In this document: in pieces, positions 26,570 through 39,600 of the stretch
Numbering within the stretch: the first letter of the stretch is position 1
Layout: the number at the start of each line of letters is the position of its first letter
Assembly: GCA_963669155.1 (NCBI GenBank)
Contig: OZ022581.1
Span: forward strand, 26,254,983-26,318,982
Direction of reading: 5' to 3'
Source of the DNA: Arbacia lixula
Lineage: Eukaryota > Echinodermata > Echinoidea > Arbacioida > Arbaciidae
DNA length: 64,000 bases
Position numbers and translations under genes: made by a program
The notes under the pieces: generated by a model
Database searches by the model: none
The model's input: the letters and a program-made list of their open reading frames with translations, nothing else
What the model was told of the DNA's origin: nothing

Positions 26570-26671
26570 TAAATTTTGCTTGTACATAGGAAATGCTAAG
26601 TATAATCTAGCATATCAGTGACTAAAATTTAAGTTACATGGGACTTGCTTCCTTTTGTCAAATTAGGGCAG
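26570..26671. mobile_element. MITE family E, fragment
   Basis: Ends CTTGCTTCCTTTTGTCAAAT then TAGGGCAG. The preceding GAAATGCTAAGTATAATCTA matches GAACGCTAGGTACAATCTAA in the copy at 28685-28933. Only the right half is recognisable. Confidence 0.7.
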
Positions 26672-27175
26672 TTTTGGACACAGTACGGAACGCCTTTAAG
26701 GCTACCATACATCATTGGTAAGCACATCCTTTCAAAGCAGGACAACAAAATGAATGTTGATATCACTATGATAGGATCTTGCAAACAAGGTTCTACATTT
26801 ATTATACTGTAATGCATATTTGTTCTCCCAAAGCCCTTCACACATGTTCATGTTCATAAAGTCTGGTGTCAACTTATGGGCATGTGCAGAAAGCAGCCAT
26901 GTGGATGAAAGTTTGAAGGTTGAAAGTATCAGGCTGGGTTTTGAACCAACCTATACCTTAACCCCTTCTCTACCAGACAATAAGGTTCTGTAGAGGAGTC
27001 ATACAGACTGCTGTCGAACTGGTGCAAGAATGTGACTGACTGGCCATAAAGAGAAGAGCTTCACGCTCTTGAGCTATCCAGGCTTCATTCTTGATACCTG
27101 CTGCAAAGTTGTACCCTCTGAATGTTTTGTGGGGAACAAACCAGAATAAACTACAAAGCTCTGCACTTCTACATC

Positions 27176-27255
27176 TTAACCCTAAGCGTGGATATTTCAC
27201 CATGAATACACACATACCCCATAGAGCATCGTTTGATCTGGACGCAAAGGGTTAA
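27176..27255. mobile_element. Short TTAA-bounded element, family G
   Basis: Left TTAACCCTAAGCGTGGA, right CTGGACGCAAAGGGTTAA, so the termini are imperfect inverse copies over about 18 bases. About 80 bp. Similar ends bound 38150-38235 and 62141-62230. Confidence 0.55.
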
Positions 27256-27540
27256 TACTGGTATATGAGGTAGGGTGCAAGATAAGCTGTCTCTCTGTTT
27301 GTTCCTCTCATCTGACAATAACAAGGTTTGCAGATGAGCAAAAAAGCTCCTTGGACTGTATTTCAGGCTCCACAGTCTATGTCCGCCACACCGTTTCTCC
27401 CTCTGCGTGTCTTTGTGAGGAACATACCAAAATAAAGAATGAAACCTCCTCGCTCCTTGGTCTTAATATATGCAGTAGGGTACCATCGCGGTATGGAGTT
27501 AGGAATCTCCAATGACGAGCCACAAACCTCCCCATTTCTC

Positions 27541-27663
27541 CTACATATTGTTGTAGGTGTCATCCAGGTTCTTCCTGCTCTTCTTGGGCGTCCCCTGGCT
27601 GTTGCTGTCCTGGTCTCCTGGACGTTTGTAAGGTGTCATCTTGGGGTCCAGGATGTTACCGGG
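27541..27663 (-). CDS. SAMHD1: SAMHD1 exon 15 (regulatory tail and stop)
   Basis: 123 bases including TAG at 27541-27543. Encodes the last 40 residues with MTPYKRPGD and GTPKKSRKN, ending DDTYNNM. Acceptor TTTCCCTCCAG. Confidence 0.93.
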   Translation of the reverse strand, partial: PGNILDPKMTPYKRPGDQDSNSQGTPKKSRKNLDDTYNNM

Positions 27664-30600
27664 CTGGAGGGAAACCAAAACAAAACAGGAGAGTCAAACA
27701 GAGGAGATCAATGGGATATGCTCTCCTGAGACTGGATAAGCCAGTCATTTTTATGTCAACAACAAAGTCACATACTTCTGTTAGCTGTCCTTTTCATGAT
27801 TGACACCTGGACTACTGCCATGTAAGTTTGTGCATTGCCAATGCACAACATGCTCCTCACTACACTAGCACTTACATGCAACTGGGAGAAGACAAAAATG
27901 CTCTGTTGGGTGTGCACTTCTATAATGTTGCTCTGCAACCCCTAATGTCACTTGATGTGACCGAGGAGTACCCCATATGCAAATAATATAATGTATCTTC
28001 CTCACAGATTAGAGTGATAGGGATCTGTAGGTGTTTTATCATCACATTTAACATCATAAAAGAATTGCCATTGTCATGACATCTTCATTTCTTGTGAGAT
28101 TTGCCTCTTAATTTTTTCCTCATGTTCTTCCACAAAGCAGCCTTCCTCTTACACTGTGACATCTTCTGATGTCATGGTTGACCCCTCAACTGTGTGACCT
28201 ACATACCGAGGGTTTAGCAAAGGCCTTGTCTTGACACCACGCTGCGAAGCACCGCTCGGCCGTGGAAACGCTCTCCCGATCCCGCAGCTTGCAGTAGAGC
28301 CGGATGTAGTGCTCCACAAAGTTCTCTGGGAGCATCTGGGATACCTAGGACGTCGGAGAGGCAGATGGGAATTTTAGTAAGAATAATGCCTTGTAAACAC
28401 TTGACCTGATGAAACAGCCTCTTGAAGCTCTCCAGTATCACATGGAATACCAAGGACTTTCGAAACATGCATATGACTTGAGTGAGCATAATAAGTTGTA
28501 ATACTTGACCTGATGAAACAGCCTCATTTTGGGGTATCATCTAGGATAAATCAATACGTTGGATACATGGATGGGATTTTGAGTTAGAATAATAACCTGT
28601 AACACTTGACCTGATGAAACAGCTTCATGAAAATATTCACAAACATGGACATTTCATGATGCTGATATGCAGCAAAATTATGGGCTGCCCTACTCTGACA
28701 AAAGGAAGCAACTAACAAAAGAGACTTTTCTTGCAAATAAGCAAAATGTGTCTGTCTCTTGCATTGGCATCTGTGCAACACCACATCATGTTAGATTGAA
28801 TATCTCGCAGCAAGATGAATATTTCTTGTCCAGATTTTGGCTGTATGTAGGGAACGCTAGGTACAATCTAAGAATAACAATAACCCAGATTTGAGAAATT
28901 TGTCACTTGCTTCCTTTGGTCAGAGTAGGGCAGTATAGAGCAGACTAAAAACCAATATGATGCTAGTTTGCAGCAAAAAATTGGCTATATCTATCTATAG
29001 TGCTGGCTTCAAATGTGCAATTGTTTATAGAACACAATAAAACCCACTAGTTGACTACAGAAATATGTCTTCCCGCAGTTGACTGGTATGCCTCCTGCCC
29101 TCAGCCTTCCTGTGCAAACACTATCGCCACAATCCCTCAGGATTAAATCTCACTTTCAGTCTGGATATAATTCTCCAATCCGCAGAAAGGGGAGTGTGAT
29201 CCCACAATGCACCACACAGCCACGTCCGGATTTTATTTACAGTCATGTCCACTTCCGGTCTCGTGCACGAGAAGTAAACATGACTGTAAACAAATCCTGG
29301 ACGTCGCTACGTGGTGCATCATGGGACGGCATCCCTCCATATGTGGTATATGGAGAATTGCACATGTCTATAAAGGCCATTTTCCCCTTGGGGTGGTCTT
29401 TGTAGACAGGTGTGACGGTATTTGTCTTACCTGCCCCTTGCGGATCCTGATGGCGGTGGAGGGGTCGTCCTTTGAGTAGAAGCGCACGTAGTCCACCGGG
29501 TTCTGGTTCCCCATCCCGTAGTCCATCTTCACCACCTGTTTATCCAAACAATTAAAAAAATAGGTTGCCTTAGAAGAGATGCTGACCTAAAACATACATA
29601 AAAGTTGTATTTTACAATCAAAAATTGTATTTGGATGAAGTAAATAGACACACATATAATTTGCTATCATTTCACGATACATCTCAAACTAATGCTCTTC
29701 TATAAGCTTTGATAATCACTCTAAGCAGCAATTGTACACCAATATATGATGTACCCTTGCAATGGTACATAAAATGTAGAATATGGTCGCTATGAAACGG
29801 GGTGTACCAAACGTTAACAAGGATAGTTTTTCTCTTTTTCTGAAAAGGCTTGTTAAGCTATGACTGTGAGATTTCATACATGTTATGCTTTCCCTACCTT
29901 TAAATTTGAAAAAAAAATTGACAAAAAAAATAATGTGGCTGGATTCTAACATTCATAATGTACTAGATTTGGCAATACAGTCAAACCTGTCCTAGCGGTC
30001 ACCTGTCTATAGCAGCCAACCTGTCTATAGCGGCCGCTAAAATAATTTCCCTGGAGAGAGATCATGTGCTAAAGAACCTGTCTATAGCAGCCACCTGTCT
30101 ATAAAGGCCACAATTTGTGTTTCCCTTGGGTGGCCACTATAGACAGGTTTCACTGTATAACATTTTTTTCCACTAAGAATTTGAAATTGGGGTAGATTGT
30201 TAAGCTCGTGATTGGTACTCACATGCACGACCAGGTCATCTGGATCCAGCTGAGGTCCCTCTAAGATCTCCTCAGAGAGGGCCAGGCAAATCTGCTTGCT
30301 GATTTCCAGATGACTCTGAAATATGGCCAGAATTGAATTCATTATGGGGCCATGTCTATTGTTAACTAGAGAAATCAGACTGTACGCAGTTGACTGGAAT
30401 CTAACATATTGCATTAATTGCTTCAATTCCATGTTCAAATGAATGTTCAATTTTCAAACAGATAGCCTCAGGCTCATTTTTTTTTGTTGGAAAATCAGAC
30501 AGATACTAATAAAATTGGATGTATTTGAAAATTCAAATTATCAGCCCTGACATCTTAGATGGATAATTTTGTAATCAATCTACTGAGCACTGTCTCAGTC

Positions 30601-33600
30601 CCAAAACAAGACATTCTTCAATCTGCTACTACTTCAATCCAAATCAGCCTGTTTTAATGTTCTCCTAAGTTAGTCTTGCACCTCAGACAGAAAAATTCTG
30701 CAAACATTCCACACCTAATGTCATGACATAATTTTCCTGAACTTTGTTTTGCATTAAACAACAATTTTTTTTTCACAGTGGCATTTTCTTGCATTGCGCA
30801 GGCTAAATTGCCTTGAGACGGAGTCTTTTTCTCACTAGTGTACTAGTTTTTCAAGTTATTAGTGCGTTACCTCTAGCTGAGTTTTTTCCGGCGGCTGGGT
30901 CTGACCGACACACTTGTACAGGTCTCGTTTGAGGATGTCTCGCAGGATTCTCTTGGGTTCCTGGAGCTCCGGCTTAGGGGAGAAGAGGATGTGCTCGAAG
31001 ACAGAGTCGGTCAGGAGGGTGTAGGCGTGCATATCATCCAGGGCCTCAGACATGGTCAGCGGCTTCCTGTTTGAAAAGAACAGGATGGGGACGAACACAC
31101 GGGTTTAGGTCAATAAATAGGCATCTAGGGGTGTTTCATCTAGATGTTCTTGAGCTACGAATGACTTTACGCATGACTGGTGACCATTCCTTGTGCTTCA
31201 TCACATTCTCAATTATTTTGATTCCCATCAGCTTAAGTTAAAATCTGATCTTAATAAATCAAAATTCTTGTTGTTTATATGTGTCTGAATACAAAGTTTA
31301 TGATTTGTGAGAGGAAAATCTCAACTTTACTTTGCATTGTATCATACTTAAGTACTAATCTTTACCAGAGGCTTTTTCTCTCAGTCTTTTCTTACTTCAG
31401 GGTTATGCCTCTATGGATGGACAAGGCATGAAAGAAGGCAACTAAAAATGAATTTACCCATCTTTTCCTGGGAATATCTGGAGATGTGGATCTGCCTTGA
31501 TGAGTGCCTCTACAATCCTGCATAAAAAAAAATCATATCAGAATGCAAATAAATAGCAATTTAATACATAACCTTACTAATAGACAAAAATGAAACATCT
31601 GTTTCAGTGAGCACTGAAAGAAGTAAATTGTATGAATACTGAATGATATTTCACAAAAGCCAAAATATGTACCCCCAAACTTTATAACATGTTGGCCACA
31701 GTCTGAACGTAGCAACATGAATTTAATGGTAGGGTAGCCCTTTTGTATGTAGGCCAAACACATAAAATTGTGTAAATACCACACAAAATGGGTTAAAGTA
31801 CTGTATGAGAACTTCCCTCAATATAAGAGCTAGAAAGTGACCCGTGTACAGGGGCAATATGGTACATGAATGCGGACTGTGGTCGCTACAAAACAGGCTG
31901 TTCCAAACATGAACAAGGATATTGTTTTTGCTTTTCCTGAACAAGCTAGTGAAGCTGTGATTGAAATTTTAAACATGTGATCACAAGGGTATACTGCTGA
32001 CTCATGCCTAATGTAAAAGGGCTACATTACTCTGACTGGCCCTTGTGACAGGCCCCCCCCCTCTTTTTACCCCCGCCACAGATCATGTCATAACGGTCTA
32101 ATCTAATACGCCAAATTCTGCACCAAGAATCCTCACACATTATGAAGTACACTGTACAGGTTCTTTCACCTTGAAATCTGTCCAGGTATGTCAACAAAAA
32201 AATTCAGGGCAACATGGTGCGTTAAACATGGCAATACTAGTAGAAGAGTCTTACTCGATACAAAAAGAGTAGCCATTAAATTTTAGGTGAAAAGCACAAA
32301 AAGAGATTCTGACGTTTTACTCACATGGTCTCAATAATCTTATTGACCTTATGCTGGTAGGCTCGTCTATGCAGTGTGTTTCTGGTGTGGAACATGTCAT
32401 ACAAGTTGCCCACTTCCTGTGGAATAAGAATGAAATGCATAGAAGAGTTTAGAGGACAAAGTTTATACAACCAGAGAGCCCTAAAATATAATGCCTGCGG
32501 CCAATTCATGGTGGAGGAATAATAGTCTTGAAATCTTGCAATGATATCTGTTTTGGTTTGATTATGAATGCACAAAATGTTGCGGTGGGTGGGCCCTGGC
32601 CTGATTAGGATTAAGGCAAGCTCACAATGAGACATTTATGTTTCAAGTCTTTCAGAAGCTTTTGCCACCCAAGGTGACCATCCTTTTATTTAGCTCCTCA
32701 GCCAGACTCTATACTGCGTCACACGAATGATGTGTATTATCAGTGCACTAATGGCTCAATGGCATACAAAGAGATCAAGATGTTTTGCTTTCTGAGACAA
32801 AGGCAATGCCAACAGTGACATACAGGCTGCAAGGCAAAACGTCAAGCCAGGGGATAAAGCAGAACATCGCGTTCAGGCTCACCTTGTCCCTGCTACAAAT
32901 CTGCTTCTCGTCGTCGACCTTGATGACGCGGGCAAAGTTCATGTACCTCCAGTGGTCGAAGCTGTTGGCAATGCCCAGGTGGTGGCAGTCCCGGGCGAAG
33001 TAGTCCCATTTGTCCACGTCGATCCCATTCCGTTTGTTGGCCACGATCTCGTACAGGAAGCTCTTCTCCTGACCGCGCCCCTTGTACAGCCACGCCTTCT
33101 CCCTCTGCATAGGACGAAAATGTAAAGCCATGTTAGTATGTTGTCAGGACAAGCATGCAGGCAGAATGAGCCCACCGCTAGTCCGTTGATAGACAATGTC
33201 AAACCAGTCAACCAGAGTGAGGTTGGTTGGAGCCAAAATTTGCAATATGCGATGGATACAACAACTCCACTACAGTACTCAGTGAGATAGGATTTGGTAA
33301 ACTTTTAAACATTGGCTTTCCTCCTCCATTCATCATAGTATTCAGCATTAACAAGCTGACATGCTCAATGTGTTAACACACTATTGATGGAGAGCGCGCC
33401 TCGCACAGCTCACAGTAATTGCAACTTTCTGGAGATTCTTTCGTCACTCTCAATTTAGTCAATCATATTTTTGCCTCTTTTTGAGGGTGTGACTAACTAA
33501 TGCTCATTTCTGATTTTTCCTCTCCATTTCTTTCCACTCTTTAAAATTTAACAATGCAATTTTTATCTTAATATCAAAGGTAAGAGGGCAATAGAGTTAA

Positions 33601-36600
33601 TGATTATGGGCCGAAGGATTAAAGAAACACTATGCAGTCATCATAGGATATGGGATGTCTTTCTATTCCAACAATTTTATCATTTTCAGATGATTCCTTT
33701 CTGGTATCCTGAAATCAAACAAGAATGGAACCTGTGGTGATGACACAATGTCCCTCCTTCAATGACTGTTTCCATATATCAACCACTTCTTGCCCTTACT
33801 TTAAGATGTAATGACACAATTAGATCATGGCAAACAAATTTTATTTACTCTGACTCCAATTGAAATATAAGAATACCAAAATACTTCTAACTATATCCAA
33901 AACGAGGTGCTTTGCAAACCATGAGTCTCACCTGATATCACAATGGCCTCATATTATTTGACCTTTTGACCCCTATGTGATCTTGATCTCATCAACACAC
34001 AGGTGAAATGAGAGCAAGGGCAACCAAAACTTTAACATTTTCATAACAGACTAACAGACCAACAGACTAACAGTCTAACAGGAAAAGTGATTACCAAGTC
34101 TCAGCTGAACTTCGTTAAGGCAAGACAAAAATAAGCTCATACCTGTTCATTCTTTGCCTGTTGTTTCTGTTCTTCTGACAAGCCTTCAATCTGCTCTCGG
34201 ACGAAGAGGAGATCTCTCTCGTTGAGTCCATACTGGGCAAATGTGGCTTCCAGCCCGTTGTCTTTAATCAAGTGATCAAACATCAGCACCGACAATCGCT
34301 CATGCTAGGGACAATAACAATTGATAATAATTATGCAATCACAAATTTTGCAAAATAATATACTGACTGACCTCTAAAAGATCCATAATTCCCATCTTGC
34401 TATTTCATGCATAGTTTGTTTCCAGTGATACTTAACACTTTATTTCCACAGATTTGAAAGTGCATTTTTCCAACCGAGTTCAACCAGTAAATGCTTGTGT
34501 TGTGAATAATATTTATGATATGACACAAAATTAAAACAAGAACTACATCAAATATTGTTTACTTGGTGTGTAGATTATAACGTAGGTGTCAAGTTCTGTA
34601 ACTCATGTTTGTGCACACAAGCAACAATCTCTTGGAAAGTCTTGATAGCAATGTTGGACATGTGACAGCCCATCCCACTTCTGTTGCTCGTGTTTGCAGG
34701 AGGCCCTACGAGACAATTGAACTGTCTGTCAACAGCATCTTACCCTTCCCTTGAAGTCTGGTCTCACGACAGGGATGAAGAATAGATCAAACATGTGTGA
34801 AAACGGTCCATGGCCTGGGGAAGGACAAAAATAACAAATATCTTTCTTTCACAAATCAGTCTTAAATATCAGACATCGGACATCACGTAGAGATGACCAA
34901 ATGGCAATAAGGGGCCCGCCGTATTACAAAGGAATGGTACAGAACACCCCTACTGAAAATTCGATCGTTTGTTGGGATGGATCTCATCGTCAAAACAAAG
35001 GACACACATCATAAAACATGAATAATTTAACTGCCAGACAGATATTACACACCTCTGCCTGTATATTAGCTTTATCTGTTTGTCTACACTCATGAAACTT
35101 TGAATAAAAGTTTGAATTCTCATCAGTTTTTGATTGTAAAAACAGCGATGGATATGTTGCAAACTTCTATCTGTTTTTCTGACAACATAAAAACATAATG
35201 CCCGTTATCACTTGTGGCCGAGGCACAAAAGAGCATGACACATGTTCAGAGCAGATATCTGCAGATACACTTACGGTACGCACACTGTTCTTCATTCTTT
35301 CTTCACAGTTCTTCCCCCAAAATACATTGAACTATTGTCCGTCGAGGATGAGGTAAAATCTGGCAGTTTGCTTTTTAACACATTATGCAATCATGGTTTC
35401 ACGTTCCTCCCAAATTTACATCATTGACACATGAGGGCAGCATTCATACCAAGGTCGTGGCACAATCCCGCCATCTGCACGCAGAGGAGGTCCTTGGGGG
35501 TGATGCCCAGTTCAGGCTGCTTGGTCATCAGGGTGCGCACCAGCTCACCAGCAAGAAAACACACACTGGGGATTAAGGGGAAAGGGGGGGGGGATCAAGA
35601 TTTAATGGGGTTGTACAGTGTGTCCCAGAAAAAAGGAAACCCGTTTTTAGAGGTCGATAACGTAATCATAAAATATCATATTATGATAAAAATAACAACA
35701 ATATTGAGAGTAAAGTATCTTCTTTCGTTTGGTACGAAATTCACGATGAATTATTCACACATGACTGATTTCAAGCAATTACAAGTGCTCAATGTCAGAA
35801 ACGTTTTGCGCAGAATAATGAATGTTGTTTGCACTACGTCGATGCTTCCTTAAAAATTTTGACCATTTGTCCTGCATAAATTGATTTTGAAAATTATTTT
35901 TAAACACCTGTTGCTCCTCAACGCATGACTCTTATCTATCATATGAGGTGTCAAATCAAAGAAGAAACACCTTGCTTTCTAATGATGTTTATAATATTCC
36001 ATGATTTTTTTTCAGTCAACTAGAGAAATAACACAGAATCTCGGTTTCCTTTTTTCTGGGACACACTGTATTGTCATTTTAGGTAAAATAAACTGTTACA
36101 TACTCAATTAGGGCAACGTCCTAATGTGTCTAATGAAATCAGACTAACTCCTTGGTTGCCAGTTGTGTCCTTATTAGATGTTAATGACAACTATACTGCG
36201 TACTTCAGACTCATACTGACAGACTGACGAGGGTTAGTCTAGAGACAGAAACTCAATGTTGACACAAAACTTGTGTTTGGAAAATCAGACTAGCTAACAA
36301 CTGACTTGGAAGTTGTCTCTCAATAGAATGGCCAAAAGAATCATTTGGAAGCTGGTCTCTGGAGCTCCAAATTCACCTAGATATAAAGTGTGCGGATGAC
36401 GGGCCATAAACTTTTTATTTTTGACTTTGACAGCTTGGCTACTTTCATACATTGTCCACGAACACCATGCCAGCTGCTTACCACAGTAGGATACACACAC
36501 GACTAGACTGGGAGAAGACATACTGCACTGCTGTGTGTAACGACCATAACTCGACGCCAGAGAATGATATGTGTACATTTTTAAGTGCCAAAACATTTTA

Positions 36601-39600
36601 ACGTTTTGTTCAATTCACGGACTGTATGTATAAAGAATCGCAAAAGTCACAGAAATAAAACCTTTGTTTTAAGATTAATTGAGATTGAGATTAAGATATA
36701 CAGCAACTTGGCCTACAATGAGAAGAAAATACAAAAGAATGGCAGAAAATGACAAAAAATAACACAAAAAACACAACAGTGCCGGCAATAATGTTAAGAA
36801 GGTCACACTAAGCAGCAAATACTTTGTGGGGGGCTCACCCGAGGGAATGTTCAAATCGGTTGTGGGCGGCTCCTGGGAAGACGAAGTAGCTGCAGCCGAG
36901 TTGCTTGATAAACCTCAGCCTCTGGAACTGGGGCGTGTCGATGACCTTGATGAGGAGAGGATGGAACTCAATGTGACCGTGTACCGGATCGTTGAAAACC
37001 TGAGGAGTGCGGGAGAGAGAAGAAAGTAGAGATATTCTGCTGCATGTAGTCAACTGGTACCTCTCGGGTGGTGCTCCAGAACTGTCTTCGCTAAGTCAGT
37101 TGGTATTTTGCAAACTAATTAGAATTAAAAAAAATGTGCCAATTGGCCAATTACTGTCATGGATTGTAGGAGTATTATTTTACAGCTCCAGAAAATACTG
37201 TAGAAGACCTTCCCTTCCAAACATAGAATGAGATTACATGTAATGAATCTGGCATGTTAACCAACTGACAAGGGTTTGTGACTTTAAACTAACTGGAGAT
37301 ATAATATGTATGCATTCATCTCCAGGTACACAAACATATTTTCAATTTGATTTATAAGCCATATCAATAAATAACCAGTTTTGTTATTGAGAGAGCATTC
37401 TCAGTGTTTCACCTTTGTTTTCAAGCGTTGAGTTGGAATTCCCAAAGCACAGATGATGTCCAAGACTTGCATTCTCTTCCCCATAGTACTGGAGTTCATG
37501 TTAGATAAGGAGAAAAGTATTGGTATAACTTTGTATTATTCAGGAATCAAGCAAGAGTAGCAAAAATACACAACGCTGATGGAGGTCTTATGTTCCAGGA
37601 ATCTAGTATGCAATCCTGGTTTGGAGCCTCGGTGCAGTACCAAAGTCAAGGTGCTTTGTTCGTGTTTGTCCCTCTCAACACCGGATGTGTATTCCTCAGC
37701 AAATTAGACCAAGTTCTACATTATCGCCTTTAGAGATGACTGGTTTCTTGAGTAAAGCCATGTTTTCTAAATAAAGTACTTTCAGGGTACTAAGAGCAGT
37801 TGAAGTAAAAACAACAATTAAAGGCACCATTGTTTAAAGATGATCTTGTCTAGAGATGCCTGGAGTGACAGGAAACAGATGAAAGAAAGGAACAATTTTA
37901 TCTTTGTCATGTTGTGAATGTACATCAGGACTACACACACACTACTAAAACAATAAAATACAGTACATTTTTAAATAAAGCAAAACATCAATACAGTATT
38001 GTATTCCCAGCCTCAGCATGGCCAGTGTATGGACGAGAAACAGGATGTGACAGGAAACTGATAAAAAAAATATTATTTGTTGTTGTCATATTTGTGAATG
38101 TACATTAAAGCTACACACACTTCTAAAACCATAAAATACAGTATATTTTAACCTTTCACATGCCTCTGGCCGATTATTTCATCATTAATATACACAAATC
38201 TCATAGAGCAGTACCTTGTTTGGCACACCATGGGTTAAATGAAGCAAAACATCATTTCAGTGTTGCGTTCCCCACCTTTAGCATGGCCAGTGGATGGAAC
38301 AGCAACAGGATGTGAGCAGTCAATAGCTCTGCATAGTCACCTAGTGGGCAACTGGGCCTGCAGCTGTTCTATTCAACTCCCAAAGACGCAGGCCCAACAT
38401 CGCTATTGAATGTACACAATGCACATCCTGTTCCCTGTTACTAATCAGTTACAATCTTGAATTGATACTTCCCCTCATTTTTAAAGACTGGGTAGCCCTC
38501 TTGTACATGTAGGTCAAAAAAAATCGTTTTTGGTAAAAAAAAAACATGGATATTAGAAGGAAATACTGTATAAGTACTTCCCTTTCATTATTACAAAAGG
38601 AAACTGACTTTCAGGGGAATTATATTGATATCATTTGATTTTGAGTAGGAGTACTACTACTAGTAGTACATGTGCTCGAGCACGTCATATTCATAATTTA
38701 GCGTGTTGTTAAATTCGCAAATAGTCCAGATTCGTGAAGATAAAAAACCAGCGAAATATATGACATATACAGTTTCTTATATCACCTCTCTTACCTGATT
38801 CCGATTTCTTGCAGTTTACCATCACCCATTTTGGGCAGCAAATGTCCTGTTATATCCTCCCCTGTGAAAGAAAGTGATGGATACAATCAAAACATAGCAT
38901 CATCCATACACCATGAATTCAATATTGCTTGGAAAAAACACTTTGCTTCTGTTTAAATGCAAAGTTATTTTATCAATCTTCTCATCTTTTCACCAATCAA
39001 TTACATGTAGTATACATGTAGGTGTTTGTTTTTATTTTTTTGCTCTAATAAATATCAAGTTAAAGTATAAACACCCCTTGGATCTGTGCATTTGTTTAAA
39101 TTGTGCAACAGAATTCTAAAAATGACACCACTTGCCCCTCAGCACAAGGTGTAACTCCACCTATCACTTGCCTAGAATCTGACTTTCCAAATCGCTTTTC
39201 CAGAAGAATGTTTGCAAACAATTCTTCCAAGAAGCTGTCACAATGACAGGAAACCCTCTAGAATCTAGATACAAGGCATTTGACACATCTTATTCAAAAA
39301 GAACATGACAGATTTTATTATTATTCTCCACAATGCTAGGTATTGCATCAATTGTAAGGCCCGAGGTGAAATTCCTGTAGCTTGAATCAGTCCTCTGCTA
39401 ACTTACAACTTGCCCTACATGTGTGGACTAGGGCATTACGTTTAGTAAATCCTCATACATGTACAAATTTGAAATCTTTGTCTGGTACTTTCTCAACCAA
39501 AATATGTCATTTTAGAGCCCTTTTTTTATTATTTTGAATGAAGTTTTAAATAGAATTGACATGTGTAATGGGTAAACTTGCCCTTTAAAGATTGTCTGTC

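Larger units (their letters stand above)
22542..27540 (-). other. SAMHD1 downstream region, possibly long 3' UTR
   Basis: No coding exon recognised. It lies directly downstream of the SAMHD1 stop codon in transcription order. An ATTAAA on the minus strand near 22758 could end a very long 3' UTR, which is only a guess. It contains a tandem duplication, half of a family B MITE, a family E fragment and a short family G element. Confidence 0.35.

Noticed and set aside
32785-33211. Alternative frames over SAMHD1 exon 8 (both strands)
   Set aside because: Shadows of the conserved exon; only one frame matches SAMHD1.
35431-35853. 140-residue plus-strand frame
   Set aside because: Spans the antisense of SAMHD1 exon 5 and a MITE.
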